The notes: generated by a model not told the origin, from the letters alone. Positions 37,001-45,400 are shown, numbered from the stretch's first letter. The stretch is DNA of 64,000 bases from Holothuria scabra (GCA_037179385.1 CM074187.1:51618879-51682878), one strand, 5' to 3'. Numbers and translations: made by a program.

Positions 37001-38969
37001 GCAGTGTTAGCGCTGGGACTTGAAATTTGGGGGGGAAATTCCCCCCTTCTGAAAAATTTAGGGGGGGGATTTTCATTTTTAGGGGGGGAGGAGTCTTTAA
37101 GTTCTGAGAAGTTAAGTTGAGTCTGCAATCTGCGTTTACCAATAAAGAGATTAATATAGTATATTTTAACATTGCCAAAACTGATAGACCAATGAGTAGC
37201 CTATGACTAAACATGATTTCAACAAAGTTAGATGTAGCCTATCAGTTGGCCTGGCTTCTTTGCATGTGGCGCAGAATATTTCTCCTTTCTCGTACCATAA
37301 CCACGGCCAAATTTTCAGCCAATTTAACTGAAACTTGTCAGCTTTTTTCTTCTTAGTTTTACTACTTTTGTTAGCAGACGTAGGCATAACATTAGGCCCC
37401 GTACTAGTACTGTATTACTACTGTAGTAGTAGTATAAGGCCTAACTTACAGTACTAGTAGTATTACTATTTACGTTATTATCGCTACTCTGTAGCGATTT
37501 GAAAAATAATCCAACTTTGACTTGGAGGCCATTTCACACTTCACAATTGTCTGAATCACGACCGATGTTTGCACACATAGCGATTAGCTTCAGTACACAC
37601 ACTGCACAGAGCAAGCTGCCACTGCTGCGCGATCGTACGCTAGGCCTACAGCCCTAGACTATGGGTAGAGCTAGTACATGCATACCCAGTCCATGCAGTA
37701 TGGGTGTAAGGGTGTACTGTGTAGAGCTCCGTTTTACACAAACGTTTATACAAACGATGACTCATCGATTGTCAGAGTTTTTATTCGTATAACGGACAAG
37801 TAAATAAGATGTGCTTTGATTATAACCCTATCGCTTATGCAAGAAAAACAATGCGGGAATTTCCCGCAGACAAATATTTTTCTTGCGGGATTATTGATTC
37901 TGTTGCGGGAATCCCGCAATCGCGCAGCTTAGCGCGAACACTGCATTCAGGTGAAATTTGCATTGAAATCTGACTAGTGGTTCTCAAGATGTGAGCAATA
38001 AAAGCACAGTTGTGACATTTTGAACAAAAAGTGAACTTGGAGAAAGCTCATGTGATACATATCCTCACTATAAATGAACAGTCTTTTGTTGTTCTATGAA
38101 CTTTACAGCCCATGTTCCCTTCAACAGTCACATATCAGAATGATATTACTTATGTATCATGAGAACTTTACAAACTTTGAATTCCTCAGAGGGACATCCT
38201 GCAGGCAATAATTAATCTGGTATTGCATCGCATTTTGCTACACAAAATGGACAAATTGCTATACAAAAACAAAATTGTGTAGCAGATTTTCTACATTAAA
38301 CACATGGGTTGTTAGTGATTTTGTGATCAAAGAGCCCTGAAACAGCAAAATTACTATGCAAAATTTGAACACTAAATTATTCCCTGATCCTGTTCCCTTT
38401 TAACTTCAATGCCAACAAAACGGTTGGGAAGAACAAAAGGAAACAAAGCATCTCTTATCAATGTGTGGAAGTGGGGTAAACTCTCCTGCTCTTAAACTCA
38501 CTTTGGAACATAAATCTAATGACTTCACTTAATTGCTGATATCTTGAGAAATATATGTCCAGTTGCAATGAAAGTTTCACAAAACATTGTAGATTTGGTT
38601 CCTTTTTCACATATGAAAATTGAACTGTTGCTTTAACTTCCTTTAATGTCATCTGTCTTTTAGGGTTGTGAGCCAGCTTATACAAATTATGAAGATTCAT
38701 GTGGAAATATGTGGCCTAGAAGTGAAAAGCAGTCAACAAGTACAGTAGAAAAGAATGTCCATGGCATCTATCAATCAGATCCAGAAAAGTATGGTACTCA
38801 GCTTTTCAAGGCTACCTTAGATTACCAGTGGTATGTTTCTAGCCATCTGAAATGTCTCAGGGTGTTAGATGTTGTTGAAGAAAGTGTTTTGGAGAAGCTG
38901 CACGCTTGTCCTAATCAGATATTCCCTTCAGATCACTTAATGATAAAAAGTAGATACTCATTTTTATAG
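18814..38969 (+). CDS. CCR4/PDE12-type EEP nuclease, six coding exons
   Basis: Joined exons 18814-19053, 24052-24228, 28055-28246, 29406-29603, 35051-35131 and 38664-38969 encode 397 residues with no internal stop, and every intron is phase 0 with GT..AG ends. Visible motifs are SYNILAD (31-37, Asn33), CLQE ending at Glu80 (Mg-binding), NFHA (His188), FCGDFN (Asp227, Asn229), LKSAY and EPAYTNY near 288-305, LDYQWY (Asp349) and PSDH (Asp386, His387). These are the catalytic signatures of the EEP fold in CCR4-type deadenylases. SYNILAD, ATFYR, IFCGDFN and EPAYTNY together look most like PDE12, which cleaves 2',5'-linked oligoadenylate and poly(A) tails; the substrate here is inferred. Family members usually carry N-terminal extensions (LRRs in CCR4/CNOT6, a leader in PDE12); this protein is almost only the catalytic domain. 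Nocturnin- or Angel-like identity is not excluded. Confidence 0.9.
19567..19658 (+). repeat. Hairpin plus (GT)n at the head of a GGTCA repeat block
   Basis: GATTCCTTGCC (19567-19577) pairs with GGCAAGGAATC (19585-19595) in an 11-bp stem. After GATGGTGATGTCGGG comes a (GT)n tract. A decayed version of the hairpin and following phrase occurs at 10293-10345. Confidence 0.7.
19660..20290 (+). repeat. GGTCA-rich monomers in intron 1
   Basis: About four monomers of the family at 12290-14230, with the landmarks TTGTAAACAC, ATATCTCAAGAA, TTGTCCATATTGAGTAGATG and GGAGGTCAAAGGTCATTTGG. Two carry the perfect DR1 AGGTCAAAGGTCA (19921 and 20066). Confidence 0.8.
22383..22762. mobile_element. MITE-like inverted-repeat element in intron 1
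   Basis: TGGTCTCACATACCCCC at the left end matches, inverted, GGGGTATGTGAGAACAC at the right. Inside, CAGTGTTAAC-like and GCGTTAACCCGTGTT blocks recur in both halves. No target-site duplication was confirmed. Confidence 0.5.
22915..23285 (+). repeat. GGTCA-rich monomers, diverged, with terminal GGCAAGGAATC
   Basis: About two diverged monomers (GGTCAAAAGGTCATTTTGGG at 23128) end near GGCAAGGAATCACTAAGCCTG. That end word is the right arm of the hairpin at 19567, so 19567 and ~23285 may bracket one old element. Confidence 0.6.
24052..24228 (+). CDS. EEP nuclease coding exon 2 (residues 81-139)
   Basis: The acceptor is TATCCAG and the donor GTGAGA. The 59 codons continue directly from LQE into VGPEYFVELLQPAL and then QEGEATFYRTRRF, the region that in CCR4-type enzymes follows the catalytic Glu and includes the 'EG-ATFYR' strand. 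Confidence 0.9.
24412..26728. mobile_element. 2.3-kb TIR element with 5-bp TSD
   Basis: The termini are CAGGGAGCAATTTGTT and its exact reverse complement. They are flanked by TAAGT on both sides (24407-24411 and 26729-26733), a 5-bp duplication that could arise by chance more easily than 8 bp. The CAG start resembles hAT ends, and some hAT lineages make 5-bp duplications. A 170-codon ORF inside (26219-26731) overlaps the right TIR and shows no transposase motif. A palindromic MITE is nested at 24976-25254. Confidence 0.7.
24976..25254. mobile_element. Palindromic MITE with TA ends
   Basis: TATCCCAGCCAACATGCCCA at the left is matched in reverse complement by the right end, TGGGCATGTTGGCTGGGATA. 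The interior is rich in CAGCTGGG and GGGGCCCA palindromes, and most of the 279 bases fold back on themselves. TA at both outer edges suggests a TA target duplication. There is no coding capacity. Confidence 0.78.
27066..27150 (+). repeat. SINE family 2, 3' part
   Basis: Shares GCCACAACTGGAAAG..GGCTGTGACCAGCCTG and GGAAACTG-like and ATCTAACTA words with 28945-29165 (inverted), 35226-35343 and 48935-49012. The 5' tRNA-like head is missing. Confidence 0.6.
28055..28246 (+). CDS. EEP nuclease coding exon 3 (residues 140-203)
   Basis: The acceptor is CCCTTAG and the donor GTAGGT. The 64 codons include the strand TLFIGNFHATF, whose His188 lines up with the conserved histidine of the family's 'THL' motif, followed by a helix ending in TTLQ. 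Confidence 0.9.
28316..28670 (+). repeat. Diverged ~175-bp tandem duplication
   Basis: Two units share GGGAGG-GGTATGAGT, a TTAGTAAGGTGAAAC/TAGCAAGGTAAAACTTGATA block, GTACATGATRTTAATAA and CCAAA-AC-TTTG in the same order; the start of a third follows. Confidence 0.5.
28945..29165 (-). repeat. SINE family 2, longest copy
   Basis: On the minus strand the head contains a box-B-like GGAGTTTGAATCCTGG, followed by the body GCCACAACTGGAAAAAAGGC and the tail ATCTAACTAACTC. The order head, body, (CTAA)n tail fits a tRNA-derived SINE. Four shorter copies lie elsewhere in the window. Confidence 0.6.
29406..29603 (+). CDS. EEP nuclease coding exon 4 (residues 204-269)
   Basis: The acceptor is GGAACAG after a pyrimidine-rich stretch, and the donor is GTAAGT. 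The 66 codons contain RPIIFCGDFNQEP, the most diagnostic EEP motif, with Asp227 and Asn229. A second AG 30 bases upstream would break the frame, so the later acceptor is preferred. Confidence 0.92.
29680..30030 (+). repeat. SINE family 1, full-length tRNA-type copy
   Basis: The box-B-like GGTTTGAATCC (29738-29748) is followed by TGTGTTTTGGGGCAAGGTACTTTATC, a phrase typical of tRNA-derived animal SINEs, then AGTGGCATCACTGATCAGTG, CACCAGAGGTTAT and AGATGTTGCTCCCAC. The 3' half recurs at 36700-36880. Confidence 0.7.
30596..30775 (+). repeat. Dispersed repeat, copy 2
   Basis: The intron-4 counterpart of the repeat at 208-430, with colinear landmarks such as ACTGGGGTCCATC and ACACTAAAATG. It does not extend into the following unique DNA. 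Confidence 0.5.
33694..33718 (+). repeat. (GAAAT)n microsatellite
   Basis: GAAAT is repeated about four to five times in a row. Confidence 0.7.
35051..35131 (+). CDS. EEP nuclease coding exon 5 (residues 270-296)
   Basis: A short 27-codon exon with a TTTATTTCAG acceptor and a GTGTGT donor. It encodes PMYLIDMARPCF..SLKSAYKEIK. The LKSAY segment is the family's linker before the EPAYTNY motif, and the reading frame matches both neighbours exactly. Confidence 0.85.
35226..35343 (+). repeat. SINE family 2 copy with (CTAA)n tail
   Basis: GGCCACAACTGGAAAAAAGG, TTGGAAACTGGGCGGTAAAA, then AACTAACTAACTAAC. It is a 5'-truncated copy of the 28945 family. Confidence 0.6.
36590..36880 (+). repeat. SINE family 2 tail fused to a 5'-truncated SINE family 1
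   Basis: GGAAACTGAGCCATAAAG and TCTAACTAACC close a family-2 piece near 36695. It is followed directly by AGTCCCCTAAAGGACACAAT, AGTGGCATCACTGTCTAGTG, CGACCAGAGGTTAT and AGATGTTGCCCCCAC of family 1. Confidence 0.6.
37002..37943. mobile_element. hAT-like element with 8-bp TSD
   Basis: The ends are CAGTGTTAGCGC and, inverted, CAGTGTTCGCGC (11 of 12 bases). CATTCAGG flanks both sides (36994-37001 and 37944-37951), a perfect 8-bp target-site duplication. Subterminal GGGGGGAAATTCCCCCC and CGGGAATCCCGCAA stretches are present. A minus-strand ORF inside carries a transposase-type zinc-finger remnant, which supports hAT. Confidence 0.85.
37166..37387 (-). pseudogene. hAT transposase N-terminal zinc-domain remnant
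   Basis: The 73-codon ORF begins MPTSANKSSK, passes a lysine-rich stretch and then reads FQLNWLKIWPWLWYEKGEIF followed by CATC. The 'F-WL--+PWL-Y----+FC--C' pattern is the start of the zinc-binding domain that precedes many hAT-type transposases and their domesticated relatives. The catalytic region is absent from the 942-bp element, so this is a deletion derivative. Confidence 0.6.
38664..38969 (+). CDS. EEP nuclease coding exon 6 and stop (residues 297-397)
   Basis: The acceptor is TGTCTTTTAG. The exon begins GCEPAYTNY, runs through a hydrophilic insertion (about residues 306-344), then ATLDYQWY and IFPSDHLMIKSRYSFL before TAG at 38967. Asp386 and His387 of the SDH motif complete the active site. 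The insertion is longer than the short loop I expect between EPAYTNY and the DY-W strand in relatives. Confidence 0.9.
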   Translation, partial: GCEPAYTNYEDSCGNMWPRSEKQSTSTVEKNVHGIYQSDPEKYGTQLFKATLDYQWYVSSHLKCLRVLDVVEESVLEKLHACPNQIFPSDHLMIKSRYSFL

Positions 38970-40851
38970 AATCTGAGATCAAAATACTTCAGTTTCTCCA
39001 AGACAGATATTACAACTGTTGACAGCAGTAGACCTTGTGCACTGATGACATACTGATATCATCCTGTGGGTAGAACAATGGAACCTGTGGGGATACACAT
39101 AAGGTTTGCCCTGCACCTGTAGCAAATTATGGGCATACTCAACTGGCTACCAATCAGATGTCTGCATTTGTCTGTTTTGTTTGGTTTGCCCAAAAGGAGG
39201 GCATACTTTCTGCTTTGTGGCAGCATATGAACAAGGTGTGTATTAAATTAATGCCTTTATGACCTCTGTATTAGCTAAAAACCAAACTACCAAGAAAAAC
39301 TTTCAAAAAATTTCAATCAACCGATCTTTCAAATCTCACAAACCTCACAAATCTTCAAATCTTGTGAATTTCAATGGTATTCACCTTCAGAATGTGCTTT
39401 ATGTAATTTATATCATCTTTAAGGTTTTAAAGGCATCATGTTCAATAAATTTAAAAAATATAGCAAAATTTTAGATAATGTGTAATGTATTGCACAGTGT
39501 TTGCATTATGGAATTAGATTGGGAGGTTGCAATATAAAGGGGGCATTTCATTATTTCAATTTCAGTGCTTATTTGACCATGAAGTATGGGTCTATTGTTA
39601 TTGTATCATCATACCCATTCAATGTGGTCCTGCAATATAAATGGATCAATTTTTGAGCTTGTTCATTTCAAAACCAATCACATGGATAGTCATTTTGTAG
39701 AGTTTTTTTTTATTTAGCTAGTTAAAGACAATACGTTCGCTCAGACTTGAGCTATATTCAGTTTCTCTTCATAAAGTAGGGGATGGGGAATGCCCCTTTT
39801 ATTTTGTTCAGTTTGCTTTGGGAGAAATTATGAGCAGGAATTCTAGTAATGTTACACTTTAATGCAAACATGTAAGTAGTATTCTATTGATAGATTTCTA
39901 TGCCAAAAAATTGTTAAAACTATTTTTGCAAATACTTTTAATCGAAGCTTATGCTACTTGCAAGGTAGTACAGACAAGAAAAAACTTACTTTTAAGGAAA
40001 TTTGTGATAGGCTTGATCCAGATTGCCATTTGGCAACACTGAGCAATGTTCTGTAGCTTTTTTAAGAACAGTATGCATGGAACATATTTTGTTTTCTTAT
40101 TATTTTGTATTTTTCTGTTGCAGCCATTTCTTTCACAAGATTTGAGTTGTTGCCGCCAACGCTCAACAGTGTGTAATTACATTTTTGATCTTGTAATATG
40201 AATTTAATTATGATGCTCAGGAAAGTAGCAGGTGCCGTGGTGTAAATTGCCCCTGTTGGTACTCTCGTTGTGCCCAGAAACACAAGTGATCATTATGTAT
40301 GTATGCACTACTTTTATCACAACACTAGTTTATACTAGTGCCTGTAGCAAAATAGCAATGCTTGAGCTTGATCTGCATGAACTATATTGGACTCTAAGTA
40401 TTAATTTGTACAGAGGGCACTTTTTGAGAGTGTCATTGCTTCTCCTCCCTCCCCGTCTCCACCAAACACTTGAGAATAAAAGTGATGATGCTGGTATATC
40501 AATGGAAATGAATTTTTTTAAAGTAAATTTCTTTTTTGTTTAACTAGTACAATACCAATATCAAGTATCATGTTGTTTTTTCCCCTTATTCATTAGACCA
40601 AAATGTGAAAGGTCATTACATGCAAGGGATGCTTTTCAGCTAAAAAATATTGTCCATCATGGACAGTGCTGTTCCTTCCCCACCCTCACTAGTTGTGTTG
40701 AACCATTGTTCTGTCGGATTATGTGGATAACATCGTGATAAAAAGAACAATGGAGATTTTTGCCCTATGTTACAATTGCTGTCTTTATTCCCTACCTTGC
40801 AAGACAAGAACTGGCACAACGTTTCACAACTGATGCCACATTGCTACCTTC
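38970..40851. other. EEP 3' flank; no other gene seen
   Basis: A/T-rich DNA with AATAAA words at 39444 and 40475. Short ORFs have no recognisable domain. Confidence 0.5.
39444..39449 (+). terminator. Candidate polyadenylation signal AATAAA
   Basis: The first AATAAA after the EEP stop codon, 475 bases downstream, lies in A/T-rich DNA. A second AATAAA is at 40475. Either could end the transcript; the choice is inference. Confidence 0.4.
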
Positions 40852-41363
40852 TTAAAGAAATACATGATTTCTGTCTTCACTATGTACAACCTGTGGAACC
40901 ACTCTTTCCTTCATTACAGTACTAGAACCTGAAGTGGGTTTACTTTTGGGGTCCCTTGATTTTTGTGGTACATTCAAAGATATATTCCATCTCCACTTCT
41001 TAGGAGGCACAGTAAGTTTTGGTGTAGCAAGCTAGTTATGAACTTTCTCTGCAGGTGACTCTGTGCTCTGGTTTTTTACTCTTTGGGATCTGCTACGGTA
41101 CTGAGCCTTGAAGTCTTCAAGAAGTGACAGACCTCTTTCAATCTTTTCCAGCTTGACAATTCAGCCTTTGCAAATGCAAGAGTCATGGGTGTGATGATTC
41201 GACAGTCTCAATCTGCAGAACATTGGTTTCTTTGGTCCTCGTCCACCAGTGTCAAAGATATTCCTCCAGTTTGGACCTAATATTTCCACCTTGACACCAC
41301 ATACAGAACATTTTTCCCTGTTTTGTCACTGAAGGCTACTGGTTTTTTTGGTGTGTTTTCCAT
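40852..41363 (-). pseudogene. Broken gene with a four-cysteine (ZAD-like) domain
   Basis: From an ATG at 41363 the frame reads MENTPKKPVAFSDKTGK. It then loses one base in an A run and continues in another frame with CSVCGVKVEILGPNWRNIFD, FCRLRLSNHHTHDSCICKG and, after a TGA, LEKIERGLSLLEDFKAQY. Further codons run to TAA at 40852 with one more internal stop near PAEKVHN. A CxxC plus a later CxC(xx[C]) followed by a helix resembles ZAD-type treble-clef domains found at the start of zinc-finger and transposon-linked proteins. The TGA at 41163-41161 sits where the last cysteine is expected. There are no introns, so a transposon or retrocopy origin is likely. Family assignment is tentative. Confidence 0.55.
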
Positions 41364-41755
41364 GACAATTTGAAATTACAAACAACCATAGGTACGTGTA
41401 TATTGTGTAACCCTGAACATTGGCCTATGGTATGGAACTGGAAGTCTAACCTTCGGTGGGGGAAGGGCTAAGCCTAGGCCTGTGCCTAATTGCTTCCTAT
41501 TCCTAACTTAAATCTTACTCCAATTCCAAACATTAAGCAATGAATGGGAATAACAAAATACCGTTGTTTCAAGCTTTTCTATTGCCCTGAAGCCACACAT
41601 CTTGTATTTGTTTATATATTAAGGATTGAGGTGTGAAAACTTTTTCTTGCGACGATCTAAAGTCGATCTTATCAGCAATTTAGCCCATCCAAATGCCCAA
41701 ATCGACAAAAGGTGTGGAAATCAGTGTAATAAAACTAATGAAGTCAAGAGTTGTG

Positions 41756-41840
41756 TGATGTAGCCTACAGTAAACCCTCATCAAGACAAACGGTTTAAAT
41801 ATCTCCTGTGGTTCATGTGAGTGCTAATGGACAATCCCAT
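41756..41840. repeat. 85-bp direct repeat, left of the gag fragment
   Basis: Starts TGATGTAGCCTACAGTAAAC and ends GACAATCCCAT. It matches 43025-43109 over the same length with about nine mismatches counted by eye. Confidence 0.8.
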
Positions 41841-41913
41841 AGAAATGCCCTACACTTATGTAAGGGATGTGGTTTCTTATGAATTGGGCATTGTGCCTTG
41901 GATGTGGGCATCT

Positions 41914-43018
41914 CTATTGTTTCTCTATTGTTGTTAGGTGAGTGTTAACCCTTACAGGCCTTGCAGGCTTCGCGGTGGGGACGTTGCTGCTGACAACAAA
42001 ACTGGGATCGTTCCGTATTTTAGCCTGGTTTGTAACGAATTTGGAAAAGAAGTCAAATGGCGGAAACGTCAGTTTGTGGTCCTCTTTGTACTGAGCTCCC
42101 TTTGACACCCATTTTTCTTGCAGTCCATAGGGCAGTTTTTGAACAATAGGGTTGATGCCTCTTGCAGTGTCTAGGATGGCAAGACCAGGAAGGGCGCCCT
42201 CTTTTTTCGCACATTCAAGCTGTAAAAGGATATCGCCTAATTCTCTGAGTTTTGCCTTGTCCCTGTTGCTAAGTTTAGGAAAGTCTTCTAGTTTCTTTAG
42301 TAACGCTTGTTCTGCAATTCCTGGAGCCCCATAAGTCTCGTCCAGATGCTGCCACACCGTTTTTAGGCCTGCCTGGGGGTTAGTGGTGTGGGCTGAACGT
42401 AACATTTTTGCCAAGGTGGAAGACTCTTTGCCCAGCCACTTAATTAGCAAATCAAGTTCCTCCCTTTGGGATATATTTAAGTCTTTAATAACCTCACGTA
42501 ATGAAGCGTTCCATGATCGATAATGCTCGGGCCTCTCATCAAAATTGATTAATCTGGCACTTACCAGGTCTTTTCTCACAAGATATTTTGCAATGTCAGT
42601 CACATTTTCAGCCCCGGTTGCTGTATCAAACTGTAGAATTGGTTGGTTCTGTGTTAAAACCATTAAAATGTCATTCAACATATTTCTTTGCCCGCTCACT
42701 TGGACCTTCTGCTTCTTCATCTGCTTCTTCATCGGCAGCAGCCTCGGCTGTGGCGGCTGCAGCTGCTTTACGACTCTGCAGGAGCAGTAGCCCTGCTTCG
42801 TATTCTGCCCTCTTTTTCATAAGTTCAGCCTCTTTTTCAGCAAAGGATATCGCCGCTTGGGCGGCTTTGGCTTTTGCCCTGGCTCTCATGGCGGCTGAGC
42901 TTGTGGAAGACCATCTGCTTGAGGACTGTGATCTGATAGACCCCACGTCCTGGTTTGTTGGGTCATTACGTAGTTTCTCCGCAAATGAAGACTGTTCTGT
43001 CATATTCCCAAGTGCCAT
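41914..43018 (-). pseudogene. BEL/Pao-type retrotransposon gag, frameshifted
   Basis: The start (ATG at 43018) encodes an Arg/Ala/Glu-rich coiled-coil region. The frame then changes around 42670-42730 and the second part runs 41914-42732. That part holds a DUF1759-like gag core with HYRSWNASLREVI, LLIKWLGKESSTLAKMLRSA, NPQAGLKTVWQHLDETYGAP and ELGDILLQLECAKKEG. This core precedes the protease and RT in BEL/Pao elements. No protease, RT or integrase follows; the frame stops at 41914. The piece is bracketed by 85-bp direct repeats. The frameshift marks it as non-functional unless recoding occurs. Confidence 0.75.
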
Positions 43019-43024
43019 GTTTAC

Positions 43025-43109
43025 TGATGTAGCCTACAGTAAACTCTCATCAAGACAAATGGTTTAAATATCTTCCATGGTTCATGTGAGTGTTGAGAGA
43101 CAATCCCAT
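43025..43109. repeat. 85-bp direct repeat, right of the gag fragment
   Basis: The partner of 41756-41840. It ends six bases upstream of the gag ATG on the minus strand, so there is no room for the primer-binding site and leader expected between an LTR and gag. Confidence 0.8.
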
Positions 43110-43739
43110 TATGCCTTGCCTTGGAAATGATGGTATTTGCTTGTTGGGAATTTGTCAAAGACAGATAAGGATGTAATAGACTCAATTAATGAAGAAAATG
43201 CACTTCATGTCCGTTGAACGAGATGAAATGCTAGGTAACCTAACTTAGGTTTAAGCCTAGCCTACAGTTCCTATGGAATGTTTTTTTTAGTAATGCTGTG
43301 TGAAGATTGCACGATACTAAAGGCTGAAGAAAATACACTTAAATAGGCAGTTAAAAATATCATTTGAAAAAGATAAAATAAATAGCTTTGGTGAGTCTGA
43401 GTAATGCCATAGTTTAGGAAATAAATAAAATTCAAATTTTAAAGAAAGCTAAATGTAAATTTTAAATGTTAAATTGAGTCATATATTTCATGGCAAAATT
43501 AGCACCTGCTACTATGTATTTGGAGTTGAATACCCAATGTTATTTAGTCCTGCCTCCATTTTTGAAATATTTTATTATTCAGGTTTGAACAATGAGCCAT
43601 TCATAGGCCTTTTCATTTTCTATGAATAATCATGAATATTCGCTTCTTTCGCTTTGGCAGACTTGGTGGGGATGTGACTGATCAAGGAATATTCTCTTCA
43701 GTCTGTTGAGGAGGCAAAATATCAGGCGCAATTATTTTG

Positions 43740-44717
43740 GGGTCATCCCTGCTGAAAATGATGGTTGCACCACATTCCGTGGCAGCTTGTACCGAGAAAA
43801 TACTTTGTGGATAGCTTGGTCTTGGTATGCACAGAGCCGACTATGTAATGCTAGCAATTTTATCATCTTTGTCTTAAAAATTTAGCCTCGCTTCTCCCAT
43901 TTCTCTGCTACACTGGTTTTGCAACTTCCATCTGCTAATTTGATATCGTGGTCCTTTGGCTCAAAGGAATTGCAAAAACTAGGGGCAAAGTCACTTTCCT
44001 AACCAGCCAGTATTGGCAGGTAGGCAAAGGGAATACATAAGTGACTTGGAAATAACCACCAGTTTGAAAAATGACTCTGCCCTAACAAAATGCAATTCAT
44101 CTTTTATAATATAGCTTGTAGATCCACAGTCTACCAGAAGGGTGTGACTCGATTTTTCTATTGGGGGATCACAGTCCAGCTTAAATGCAAAGGAATAGGC
44201 CTCCTCTGTTGTTTCTGGAATATCTTTGGCCTTCTTCACGTTGGTCTTTTGTCTCCTACACATCCTGTCAGTGTGGTTAGATTTCTTACAGTTGTTTCAC
44301 CATAACTTGGAGGTCTTCCCTTTTTCTGTACCCATAAGTGTAACATTGGACCGGTTTGCTTTGCCACCCACGGGGCAGTTTCTGCAGATATGGCCATAGT
44401 TCCCACATGAATAACATTTCACACCTTGATGTGTGCTCTACACTGTTTTAAAAACACTATCATCTTCTGTGTTGTGTGCTTTTTATTCTCTTCGTTACTT
44501 CTTACCATGACCCTTAATTCTTGAAATGTGACTTCTTCGTTACTATGGGTAACTACTACCACGAACTGTTTGTACTGGGATGGTAGCCCCTTTAAAACCA
44601 TTGCAATCATAAGACTATCGTTAACATTCTCACCTGAGTTAACATTGAGCACGGTGGCAGCCTTTGCCGCCTGTAGTATGTAGTCAGTAATGCTCTCATA
44701 GTGATCACCAAGGAGGC
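43740..44717 (-). pseudogene. Ty1/copia gag-protease-integrase start, decayed
   Basis: Minus-strand order matches a copia polyprotein. It has a UBN2-type gag segment (LLGDHYESITDYILQAAKAA, then LKGLPSQYKQF), a CCHC knuckle CYSCGNYGHICRNC and a second knuckle NNCKKSNHTDRMC whose first Cys codon is TGA (44299-44297). The aspartic protease LLVDCGSTSYI follows, then a shifted piece HDIKLADGS and finally FSVQAATECGATIIFSRDD near 43750. At least three frame changes (near 44480, 44010 and 43830) and two stops make it dead. RT and RNase H are absent here. Confidence 0.82.
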
Positions 44718-44757
44718 CATTATTAGCTCAACAAGTTGAGCTATTGTCATGGCAATG

Positions 44758-44792
<35 letters not shown>

Positions 44793-44804
44793 CTGTCTGT
44801 CAAC
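44717..44804 (+). repeat. Hairpin and (CTGT)n microsatellite
   Basis: AGCTCAAC (44725-44732) pairs with GTTGAGCT (44735-44742), then CATGGCAATGCG leads into (CTGT)n at 44758-44801. It lies between the copia fragment and the GGTCA-family block. Confidence 0.75.
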
Positions 44805-45400
44805 ATTGGAAAAAAGGCTGCTGTCTACAGATTCTTTGACCGTTCCCTGTCAAAGTTGGTAGGCTTAAAGCACTTGTCAAGGGCTTGATATATATGGTAA
44901 CAGCAAGTAGGTCAAAGGTCATTTGGGGTCGTGAGAGGTCAAAGAGTGAAATCACGAAAAAGCCTTCAACTCCTTGTGGTTTTGTTGGAATGTTTTCAAA
45001 TTTGACAGAAGTGTTCAGTAGATGATTGGTCATCAAAGTTGTGTTTTTCGGTGATGTTGAAAGTAAGACGGGGTCACAAGAGGTCAAATTGTGAAACTGT
45101 GGTGAAAGTTTTTGATTAGAGACTTCTGTGAATTTGTGACTTTCCATTTGATTGAACAAAGTATAAATTTATGGGCATGTCAAGTTGGATTGCAAAGAGT
45201 TGCCATGTGGGTGATCTGAATGACCTAAAACATTGAAAAGGTCCCAATCAGGCCCACAAAAATTGACCAGGCCACTCTTCCGATCTGACCGAGCGACTGT
45301 TCCCATTGACATCTATATAGTTGCTAGATCACGAGAGTAAGTGGCTGGTGACGTACACATGGAACTTTGTGTTATGGCTCCGCCATAGAGCAGGATAATA
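44805..45400 (+). repeat. GGTCA-rich repeat block
   Basis: Contains GTAGGTCAAAGGTCATTTGG with a perfect DR1 at 44909-44921, GGTCGTGAGAGGTCAAA and CGGGGTCACAAGAGGTCAAA. It follows a microsatellite, like the blocks at 12290 and 19660. It ends near TATGGCTCCGCCATAGAGC, itself a short palindrome. Confidence 0.7.

Larger units (their letters stand above)
35132..38663 (+). other. EEP intron 5
   Basis: A 3,532-base phase-0 intron (GTGTGT..TTAG). It carries a SINE tail with (CTAA)n, a 5'-truncated tRNA-type SINE, and a 942-bp hAT-like element with transposase remnant. No other feature is visible in 35344-36590 or 37952-38663. Confidence 0.8.

Noticed and set aside
44800..45159. 119-codon minus-strand ORF
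   Set aside because: Antisense to the GGTCA-rich repeat block; the phrases are repeat-derived.
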